From Solimicrobium sp043758755 (GTDB lineage Bacteria > Pseudomonadota > Gammaproteobacteria > Burkholderiales > Burkholderiaceae_D), in contig JAYVMW010000012.1 in the NCBI GenBank assembly GCA_043758755.1, positions 62,001 through 126,000 of the forward strand: a DNA stretch of 64,000 nucleotides, written 5' to 3'. A program made the position numbers and the translations under genes. The notes under the pieces were generated by a model. That model saw only the letters and a list, made by a program, of their open reading frames with translations, was not told the DNA's origin and did not search any database. Each line of letters begins with the position of its first letter. Within the stretch, counting starts at the first letter, position 1. Shown here piece after piece: positions 15,963 to 23,925 of the stretch.

Positions 15963-18074
15963 TTAAATGCATTTGAGGCGCAGCAGGAAGGGCAGCTGAA
16001 TCCGTACTGCTGGATCCGCATCGATTTTTTTTGCGCGGACGTTTTTCCAATTCATGCCAGCCAGTATTACCCAACCTTTCAGGCGTACCTGTTCAAAAAT
16101 TGCGCTAGTCAGGTCGGCCTCGGTTAAAATGCCACCCGACAAATTAGCCCCAATTATCCTTGCATGCATCAGTTTGGCATTGGTCAGATTGGCGAGACCC
16201 AAATCCACGCCTTGCAGGTTCGCGTGCGTCAACGAGACCTTCATCATCTTGGCCCGGTGCAGACTGGCATCCTGCAGATTGGCATAGTCAAGGTAGGCAC
16301 CCGATAAATCTGCGCCTCCGCGCAACTTCGCATTGTTCAGATTTGCAAACTTCAAAATGGCGCGCACCAATGTCGCTTTAAATAATATGGCGGATGATAG
16401 ATCGGCACCGAGCAGTCTGGCATCGTTCATACTTGCATGATCGAATCTGGCACGTATCAAGATTGCCCCATTGAGATTGGCACAGTTCAGATTGGCCTGT
16501 CGCAGAACTGCCCGCGACAGGTCGCAGCCATGCATGACGGCATGGCTCAAATTGGCGTTGGTCAGATTGATGTCGCGCAGGTCCAGATTGCTGACGTCAA
16601 TATGTGACAAATTCAGGGTGATTCCCTGGACCCGTAATTTTTTAAAGAGTTCGTTCAGAAAGAGGATTTTCTTTTGACCGCTGGCAGCACTGATTATTTG
16701 ACCTTTTGCCGCTGGATCACCGGTTTTCAGAATATCGAGAATTGCGCTCTCATTGATTTCGGAGATCTCGATTTCATTCTCATAAGCGCTGATGATGTCA
16801 GTCAATACCTTGGGCAGTATTCTCAGGGTCGAATCGATCACCAGATTCCGTAGCGGATCTTGAAAGAGTGCCACCGGACGGCGCAACTGCACAATGCCAT
16901 TGCCAACATCATGGAACAGTATTCCTTTGGCCAGCAGTATATTTTTTTCCATTTCGTCAATGACGACTACGTGCATCGCCCGTGGCTGATCGATTAAAAA
17001 GAACGACTTGGTACGACTTGTCATGGCGCTCACAATCTGCACATGGACCGGTGCATCTACCCGGTTGAACTGCTCCGGATTATAAATTTCGTCACTTGAT
17101 ATTTTGAAGTTGGAATAATTAAAAGCAGCGCCTCCAAAATTGCGCAGAATATGGCTGCTTACTCCTTGCAGGTTGGCACAGAACAGGCAGGCGGATTGCC
17201 CGTTGGTATTGAGTAAAGTGGCGCCGGATAAATTGGCTGCTATCAATCGGGCCCGGCTCAGGTCTGCAAAAGATAAAATGGCCTGGCCCAGATTGGCATT
17301 ATTTAATTTGGCACAACGTAAACTGGCGCCGACCAGCACGGCATTGACAAGGCAGGTGTCCTGCAGGTCAGCACCCGTCAAATTGGAACTCGACAGATCA
17401 ATGCCGGTTAAATCCAGATTGCGCAGGTCCATATAACTGAAATCGACGCAGAATTTTCGAATTTTGTTCAGTTCTCTGAGCATCTCATTGAGAACCGGCA
17501 TGCGCTTCTGATGAACTGCGGCGATCAGTATTAATCTTTTTTCGGCCGGTTTGCCGTATAGCAGGTAATTTTTTATATCAACTTTATTTTTTTCACAAAT
17601 CTCGAATTCGTCATCATAGCCGCCGATCAATTTACACAACGCTGCTGGCAACAGGTGTCCAAGTGTTGAATCGATCATTTCGTGCCGCTTTGGATCCTGA
17701 TGTACCGGATTGGTTTTCTCAAGCTCAACGGTGCCATCACTGTTCTGGACCAACTTAATTTGGTCAGGCGCAAGCATGTCGATGACATTCTCGTTGACGG
17801 TAACGGTGCCGGCGCCGTGTAGTTTTTCGATATTTTTAATGATTTGATTTAACTCAATCTGATACTGGTACAAGCAGGCGTTTTTGAAAATGGCAGCAAG
17901 GCATTGATCGGAACAACTTTTGTCTGCCAGCGCGTCGATGATGGCCACCATGACATCTTCGTTCAGACATTCGCGAAAAATTGTGAACCGCAGCGGCAGT
18001 GTTGCCCGGTCGGTTTTCCTGCCGGGTAACGTGGCTGAGCTTGTCATTTTTGTGGAAAGGGCTCTTAGTAACAT
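15963..18074 (-). CDS. Pentapeptide-repeat protein PRP-3 (two-unit)
   Basis: The open frame codes 703 residues. An internal ATG at 18047 (MTSSATLPG) matches the MTP/MTS starts of the sister copies better and would give 694. The N-domain is the most diverged at its start: ECLNEDVMVAIIDALADKS replaces QCKNK. Strand motif 1 is NSDGTVEL. Head 1 is LLPAALCKLIGGYDDEFEI, run 1 ends ACLFCANLQ, strand motif 2 is VGNGIVQL, and head 2 is ILPKVLTDIISAYENEIEI. Run 2 starts IDVSNLDLRDINL and the cap is GMNWKNVRAKKI ending KCI. A 110-bp gap (to 18074) separates it from PRP-4. Function unknown. Confidence 0.9.
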   Translation of the reverse strand: MLLRALSTKMTSSATLPGRKTDRATLPLRFTIFRECLNEDVMVAIIDALADKSCSDQCLAAIFKNACLYQYQIELNQIIKNIEKLHGAGTVTVNENVIDMLAPDQIKLVQNSDGTVELEKTNPVHQDPKRHEMIDSTLGHLLPAALCKLIGGYDDEFEICEKNKVDIKNYLLYGKPAEKRLILIAAVHQKRMPVLNEMLRELNKIRKFCVDFSYMDLRNLDLTGIDLSSSNLTGADLQDTCLVNAVLVGASLRCAKLNNANLGQAILSFADLSRARLIAANLSGATLLNTNGQSACLFCANLQGVSSHILRNFGGAAFNYSNFKISSDEIYNPEQFNRVDAPVHVQIVSAMTSRTKSFFLIDQPRAMHVVVIDEMEKNILLAKGILFHDVGNGIVQLRRPVALFQDPLRNLVIDSTLRILPKVLTDIISAYENEIEISEINESAILDILKTGDPAAKGQIISAASGQKKILFLNELFKKLRVQGITLNLSHIDVSNLDLRDINLTNANLSHAVMHGCDLSRAVLRQANLNCANLNGAILIRARFDHASMNDARLLGADLSSAILFKATLVRAILKFANLNNAKLRGGADLSGAYLDYANLQDASLHRAKMMKVSLTHANLQGVDLGLANLTNAKLMHARIIGANLSGGILTEADLTSAIFEQVRLKGWVILAGMNWKNVRAKKIDADPAVRIQLPFLLRLKCI

Positions 18075-18184
18075 TTATTTGGTGCCTCGTCGGGAACAGT
18101 CAGGACAGTAAAAAGTTGGGGTGCGTCATTGCGGCGAGTATGATCGAAAGCCCAGCCCGGTTGGCAATGGGCTCTGACACTGCG

Positions 18185-20329
18185 TTAATGGCAACGGATC
18201 CGAATCAGAAACGGCAGCATCTTTCGTGTCGGTGCATCAGAAAAGATTATTCTGGCACGCACGTCCTTCCACACCGATCCCTTCAGTACCGGTTCACCCA
18301 CCAGGGTGACACGTTCAAGATTGGCGTGGCTCAGATCGGCATTGGTTATATTGACCGCCACCAAACTGGCCCAGCGTAAATTGGCGTGCGTCAATTTTGC
18401 ATTGGTCAGATTGGCTTCATACAGATCCACGCCAGACATGGTTGCATGGGTCAGGGAAACATTGACCATGACAGCCTGAGCCAGATTGGCATTGGTCAGA
18501 TTGGCGTGGTCAAGATAGGCGCTGGTCAGGTCCGTGCCGCCCTGCAGGTCGGCACTGTCCAGATCTGCGAACTTCAGTACCGCATCCATCAGGTTCACGC
18601 TAATTAACACGGCTTGCTTCAAATTGGCCTGAAACAGTCTGGCACCGCTCATGTTTGCGTTGGTGAACTCCGTCTGTTCAAGTCTTGCGCCATTCAAATT
18701 GACACAGGAAAGATTGGCATTGCGCAGCGTAGCCTGATACAGGTTGCAGCCGTGCATGACTGCATGGCCTAAATTGACGTAATCCAGATTGATGCCCGTC
18801 AAATTGAGATTGCTCAGATCGACACGGGAAAAATCCAGTTTGACACCCTGTTGCCTGAGTTTCGGAAACAGTATATTCAGGTAAGCAATCTGAGACTGCT
18901 GGCTGGCAGCGGCAATAATCAGCCCCTTCGCTGCCTGATCACCGGATTTCAGGATGCGGATGATTGCGCTTTCATTTTTTTCACTGATCTCCATTTCTTC
19001 ATCATAGGCGTTGATGAGGCCAGTCAGTACTTTGGGCAGGGTGGTTGTAAGCGCAGAGTAAATAGCCAGCTTTCGACCGGGATCCGCTCTCATGGACAGG
19101 CCCAAACTCAACTGAGCCGTCCCATCCCGGTTTTCCGTTATGACGACGCCCTGTTTCAAAAGAATTAATTTTTCATTTTCATCAATAACCACTGTTATCG
19201 GTCGTTTTGATAAATCGATCGGGCCGGAAAATGATTCCGGGATGGAGTCGTCAGTCAAGGTGCCGTATGGATCAGGCAGGCGCGGCAAAATCTTTGCCTT
19301 AAGCGGCTCCTGCGCTCTGGGAAACAGTTGATCATAGCCGCAAACCAAAGATTGAAAGTTTTCAAACGTGGAGAAGTTAAAGATTGCGCTTGTCAAAGTG
19401 TAAGGATTTCCAAACTGGGCACCGTTCAAATTGGCGCATAGCAGGCAGGCATAGTCCAGATTTACCTCGTTCAAATGTGCCCGAACCAAATTTGCTCCGA
19501 TCAATCTGGCATTGTCGAGCCGGGTCGCGATTAAAATTGAATTGCTCAGATCGGCATTATTTAAATTTGCGTACATTAACCATACATTGACCAGTCGTGC
19601 CTTGCGCAGGCAGCAGTTTTGCAGATTTGCAAAACTCAAATTGGCGTGAGTCAGATCAATGCCCGTTAAATCCAGATTGCTTAAATCGACACGGAATAAA
19701 TTGAGCGGCTTTTCTTTGATTAATTGGGCCTGAAATATTTTATTCAGAAATTGAATTTGACGTTGGTGACTGGCTGCAGCAATCAGCAGGCTCTTGGCGG
19801 TGGGATCATCAGACTCTAAAATTGCGATGATTTCGGCACGGCTTTTTTCACAAATTTCGATTTCATCATCAAATGAAGCGATCAGTTTGGACAGCTCGGT
19901 TGGGAATATGTTTTCCAGCGATGAACTGATTACAGCATGTCTGGTAGGATCCGATTCAACAGCAATTATTTTTTCAAGCTGAACCGTGCCATCGCTGTTC
20001 TGCAGCAGATTGATTCCCTCTTCTGACAGTATGCGCAGCACATTTTCATTGACGAGAACCATACCGGTGCCATGTCGGGTTTCTATGCTGGTAATGATCT
20101 GATTTAGCTCGTGCTGGTATTGATGCAGCCAGGCATTTTTAAAAATGGCGGCAATGCAGTGATCCGGGCGGATTTTGTCTGCCAGCGCCTCAGTGACGGC
20201 TGCCAGGGCTTGCTTGCCTTTGCATTGACCCTGTGTGGTGAATCTCAGTGGCTCGGCTGCCAATTCGGTTGGGCTGTGGGGCAATGCGGATTTAAAGGTA
20301 GTTGGTCTGGTTAATGTTGTCGGCGTCAT
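18185..20329 (-). CDS. Pentapeptide-repeat protein PRP-4 (two-unit)
   Basis: At 714 residues the longest of the array; the extra length lies in the linker between the two units. It has the N-domain (GQCKGKQALAAVTEALADK), strand motif 1 (NSDGTVQL), head 1 (IFPTELSKLIASFDDEIEI) and run 1 (VDLSNLDLTGIDL to ACLLCANLN). The linker contains FNFSTF. Strand motif 2 is NRDGTAQL, head 2 is TLPKVLTGLINAYDEEMEI, run 2 begins VDLSNLNLTGINL, and the cap is GSVWKDVRARII ending RCH. GGAA about 13 nt before the ATG is the nearest thing to a ribosome site in the array. Function unknown. Confidence 0.92.
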   Translation of the reverse strand: MTPTTLTRPTTFKSALPHSPTELAAEPLRFTTQGQCKGKQALAAVTEALADKIRPDHCIAAIFKNAWLHQYQHELNQIITSIETRHGTGMVLVNENVLRILSEEGINLLQNSDGTVQLEKIIAVESDPTRHAVISSSLENIFPTELSKLIASFDDEIEICEKSRAEIIAILESDDPTAKSLLIAAASHQRQIQFLNKIFQAQLIKEKPLNLFRVDLSNLDLTGIDLTHANLSFANLQNCCLRKARLVNVWLMYANLNNADLSNSILIATRLDNARLIGANLVRAHLNEVNLDYACLLCANLNGAQFGNPYTLTSAIFNFSTFENFQSLVCGYDQLFPRAQEPLKAKILPRLPDPYGTLTDDSIPESFSGPIDLSKRPITVVIDENEKLILLKQGVVITENRDGTAQLSLGLSMRADPGRKLAIYSALTTTLPKVLTGLINAYDEEMEISEKNESAIIRILKSGDQAAKGLIIAAASQQSQIAYLNILFPKLRQQGVKLDFSRVDLSNLNLTGINLDYVNLGHAVMHGCNLYQATLRNANLSCVNLNGARLEQTEFTNANMSGARLFQANLKQAVLISVNLMDAVLKFADLDSADLQGGTDLTSAYLDHANLTNANLAQAVMVNVSLTHATMSGVDLYEANLTNAKLTHANLRWASLVAVNITNADLSHANLERVTLVGEPVLKGSVWKDVRARIIFSDAPTRKMLPFLIRIRCH

Positions 20330-20364
20330 AGATTTTTTTCCGGAACGAAAATTATTTGGTTAAA

Positions 20365-22474
20365 TTAAATGCATTTCCACCACAAGCGGACTGGGAGCGC
20401 ATTTCTGGTTTGACGATCGGTATAAATTCTTTTTGCATGCACACCGTCCCAGACTGTTCCAGTGAGGTTTGTCTCGCCGCGCAAATCGACCTCTTCAAAA
20501 CTTGCGTCAGTCAGGTCCGCGCTGGTCGGGTTCGCGCCTGATAAATTGGTTCGAATCAGTCTTGCTGTCCCCAGTTTGGCATTGGTCAGATTGGCACGAA
20601 CCAGCGAGGCGTACGTCATGTTGGCGTGCGTTAATGAAACATTGACCATGACGGCCTGATCCAGATTGCTATGCTGCAGGTTTGCGTGATCCAGCCAGGC
20701 ATTGGTTAAATCTGCCCGGCCTAAAATAGCATTGGTCAGATTTGCAAACTTCAACATGGCGCCTACCAACGTCGCATCTCTTAAACGGGCTCTTGTCAAA
20801 TTGGCGCCAAGCAGACGGGTATCGGTCAGATTTGCGCAGTAAAAATCTGCGGCTTCCAGGTTGGCGCCATTGAGATTGGCGTGTGTCAGATTGGTACGAA
20901 TCAGAAGCGCGCGCCAAGTCGCAGCCGTGCATGATCGCATGGCTCAGATTGGCAGAACTCAGATCGATGTCGGCCAGCTGCAGATTGCTCATGTCGACAT
21001 GGGATAAATTCAGCCGGGTGCCCTGATCGGCCAGCTTTTGAACAAGTTGGTTCAGGTAGGGGATGTGCAACTGACTGCTGGCTGCGGCAATAATTTGGCC
21101 TTTGGCTACCTGATCCGTGGATTTGAAGATATCCAGAATCGCGGTTTCGTTTTTTGCGCTGACCTCGATGTCATCATGATAGGCACGGATGAGTTCAGTC
21201 AATGCTTTGGGCAACATGTTCAAGGTGGAGTCGATCACTTGATAGCGGATTGGATCACTGCGCGTAATCCAGTCCTGACTCAACTGCACCGAGCCGTCAG
21301 CGTTATTTCTAATTACGATGCCGTTGGCTGACAGGATGCTTTTTTCATTGTCATCGATGACAACACGCCATGCGCTTGTGTTGCCTGTTGTGCCGGAACC
21401 GGCAACAGATATCGTTTCCAGCGAGGTGGGCACAATGACGGCATTGACCGGGGATTGGATTTTTGACAGGCTGAGCTCAGATTTGGATTCGGATGATTGT
21501 GCAGCGGTAATGTGGCAGAAATTATAAATGGCATCGTCAGAAGAGAAACTGTCTCCAACTACTGCCTCCTGCAGATTGGCACACAGCAGGCAGGCATCGG
21601 TCAATACTGCGCTGCACAGGCGTGCCATGGATAAGTCAGCGCCGATCAATCTTGCATTGGTCAGATTTGTTCCGATGCAATGTGCCCCGCTCAGATTGGT
21701 GTTGTTCAGCCTGGCACCAATCAATATGGCAAAGTCCAGCACGGAATCGGACAGGTTGCTGTTTTGCAGGTTGGCAAACCTCAAGTTCGCAAAGGTCAGA
21801 TTGATGCGTGATAAATTCAGGTTACTTAAATCGATACGGGACAAATCCACCGCGCCGTATTTTGATTTGAATACACCGAATATTTCATTGAGATAAGCAA
21901 TTTTGTTTTGGTGGCTGGTCGCGCCGATGAGCAATTCTTTTGCGGAACGGTCATTGGATTTCAAGATCATCAGGATTTCATCTTTGTTCCTGCAACTGAT
22001 CTCCATGTCATCATCATAGGTACCAATGAGGGTGCGCAACGTTTTGGGCAATAGTCCATCGAGTGTTGAATCGATCACACTGTGTCGGTTCAGATTCAGA
22101 TCAGCCACGATTTTTTTGTTCAGCTGGACCGTGCCATCGTGGTTTTTAAGCAGATTGATGCCATCGTCGGCGAGCATGCGTTTTACATTGTCATTGATGA
22201 CGACTGTGCCGGCACCATGCTGCGTTTCGATATCTTTAATTATCAGGTTCAGCTCCGTCTGGTACTCGTGGAGGCAGGCGTATTTATAAATGGTGGCAAG
22301 GCAACGATCAGAACGGTTCTTGTCACACAGTGCATCGATGACGGCTGTCAAGACCTCCTTGTTTCGGCACTGTCCTTCCAGCGTGAATCTAAGGGGCCGC
22401 GTCGCCAGTTGGCTTGGGTTGTCAGGTGCTGTGCCTGTGACGGTGGCGTGGTGGATTATGGTTGTCGGAGTCAT
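20365..22474 (-). pseudogene. Pentapeptide-repeat gene PRP-5, frameshifted at a (GC)4 tract
   Basis: The ATG at 22474 (MTPTTIIHH) fits the sister starts; the frame is open further upstream to 22519. The protein follows the family plan through the second head into run 2 up to HGCDLARA, then leaves frame and stops at 20669. The missing remainder (IRTNLTHANLNGANL onward, cap GTVWDGVHAKRI, ending KCI) continues in another frame to 20365. The break is at (GC)4, 20907-20914. Restoring one GC unit gives D-L-A-R-A-L-L-I-R-T-N-L, and the whole gene becomes 2112 nt, or 703 residues, the same length as PRP-7. This may be a real mutation, a switchable tract or a sequencing error. Confidence 0.88.
20907..20914. 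repeat. (GC)4 dinucleotide tract at the PRP-5 frameshift
   Basis: GCGCGCGC sits exactly where the two PRP-5 reading frames meet. A fifth GC would join them in frame, so this is the probable slippage site. Confidence 0.8.
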
Positions 22475-22519
22475 GATTTTTAAGTTCAAAGTCGCAGCGG
22501 TGGTGTCGCTCGCCCGCAA

Positions 22520-22641
22520 AGAGCAGGCAAACGCCGTTGATCGTTACATTGAATAGACCAGCCTGAGCTAAATTAGTTCCGATCAATTTTGAATTTATCT
22601 GGCCAGGCGCCCCCGTCATTTCCATTACTTCTATTGTCAAA
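22520..22641 (-). pseudogene. Relic of a pentapeptide gene between PRP-6 and PRP-5
   Basis: After the PRP-6 stop, minus-strand bases about 22605 to 22515 translate as KLIGTNLAQAGLF followed by NVTINGVCLLFAG. This matches the end of a first pentapeptide run in the intact copies, such as ARLIGANLTKAIL...ACLLCAEL in PRP-1. No start, no complete domain and no stop-free gene surround it. It is best read as the remains of a deleted paralogue. Confidence 0.65.
22548..22567. repeat. 20-bp exact repeat, copy 2
   Basis: Identical to 13614-13633. It lies inside the relic between PRP-6 and PRP-5. Confidence 0.85.
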
Positions 22642-23886
22642 TTAAACGCATTGACGCCAGAATCGGTTTGGAAGCTGCCTTTGTCCTTGCCAGTCAGTGT
22701 CAATTTTCCTTGCACGCACACCGTCCCAAATTGTCGCGCTGAGATTGGGATTGCCACGCAACGTGACATGTTCAAAACTTGCATCACTCAGATCGGCGCC
22801 GGTTAAATTCACATCCGACAAATTGGCATGAATCAATTTTGCGTACAATAATTTTGCGTTGCTCAGATTGGCGCGGATCAGTGAGGCTCCATCCATGTTC
22901 GCATGAATGAGGGAGGCATTGACCAGCACGGCGCGATACAGTTCGGCACGTTTAAGATTGACAAAGTCAAGAACGGCAGCGGTGCAATCAATGCCATTCA
23001 ATTTGCTGCCAGACAGATCGGCAAATTTCAGTTGGGCACCCACCAGTCTGGCCTGAAACAGGTTGGCTTTGGACAGGTTGGCATTGACCAATATGGCATC
23101 AGTCAGGTTTGCGTCACTCAAGTTACTGCAGCGCAGACATGCCTGTGTCAAATTGGCGCCGCTCAGATCACTGCCAGCCAGGATTGCATGGCTTAAATTG
23201 GCAGATTCCAGATTGATTCCCCGCAAGTCCAGAAAACTCAGGTCGGCACGGGACAAATTCAGTTGGCCGTGCTGGCTCTTGAATGTTTGAAAAATTTGAT
23301 TGAGACAGGAAATTTGGTCCTGACGACTTGCTGCGGCAATGACATTCACTTTTGCCTGCAGGTGGCCGGATTTCAATATGGCCAGAATCTCGGTTTCATT
23401 TTTCTCGCTGATCTCGATTTCATCATCATAGGTGCCGATCAAGTCGCTGAGCCCTTTGGGTAGTATTGTTGTTAAAGACTGATGAATCGTTGTGTGACGA
23501 TCTGGATCCGCCACGGCGGCGACGGTCCTGGCCAAGTGCACAGTGCCATTATTGTTTGTGGTCAGTGTAATGCCGGCCTCGCCGAGTATGCGCACGACGT
23601 TTCGGTTAATCACGACTGTGCCGCTGCCATGCAGTTTGTCGATATTTTCAATCAGCTGATTCAGTTCGGTCTGATAATTGTTCAGCCAGGCATTTTTCAA
23701 AATGGTCGCGATGGTTTGGTCTGTCCGACTTTGTTCTGCCAGCGCATCAATGACGGCTGCCATGACGAGCGTGTTGGTGCATTGCCGTTCCGTTGTGAAC
23801 TTCAGGGGTTGAGTTTCCAATTCTGGTGTGTTGTCAGCCTGTGCCGGTGCAATGCTGGTGGGTCTGGTCAAGAGCGTCGGTGTCAT
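22642..23886 (-). CDS. Pentapeptide-repeat protein PRP-6 (single-unit, shortened)
   Basis: At 414 residues it is about 289 shorter than PRP-7. It keeps the N-domain (RQCTNTLVMAAVIDALAEQ; HGSGT at 86-90) and a first-unit strand motif (NNNGTVHL near 111-118). Its head (ILPKGLSDLIGTYDDEIEI) then reads SEKNETEILAILKSG, as in second-unit heads. The single pentapeptide run (ADLSFLDLRGINL, then SHAILAGSDL) is a second-unit run, and it ends with the normal cap SATIWDGVRARKI and QCV. The gene therefore looks like an in-frame deletion fused within the head, yet it is an intact open frame. Function unknown. Confidence 0.9.
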   Translation of the reverse strand: MTPTLLTRPTSIAPAQADNTPELETQPLKFTTERQCTNTLVMAAVIDALAEQSRTDQTIATILKNAWLNNYQTELNQLIENIDKLHGSGTVVINRNVVRILGEAGITLTTNNNGTVHLARTVAAVADPDRHTTIHQSLTTILPKGLSDLIGTYDDEIEISEKNETEILAILKSGHLQAKVNVIAAASRQDQISCLNQIFQTFKSQHGQLNLSRADLSFLDLRGINLESANLSHAILAGSDLSGANLTQACLRCSNLSDANLTDAILVNANLSKANLFQARLVGAQLKFADLSGSKLNGIDCTAAVLDFVNLKRAELYRAVLVNASLIHANMDGASLIRANLSNAKLLYAKLIHANLSDVNLTGADLSDASFEHVTLRGNPNLSATIWDGVRARKIDTDWQGQRQLPNRFWRQCV

Positions 23887-23925
23887 GGGATTTCTGTTTC
23901 AGATACGGGGAAATTGGACTTGTGA

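Noticed and set aside
18149..18173. Hairpin AGCCCA/TGGGCT in the PRP-4 to PRP-3 gap, considered as a terminator
   Set aside because: The loop is 13 nt and no T-run follows on either strand.
12567..23290. Many plus-strand frames of 60-130 codons across the pentapeptide array with regular L/A/R text
   Set aside because: The period of five residues is the antisense shadow of the pentapeptide repeats.
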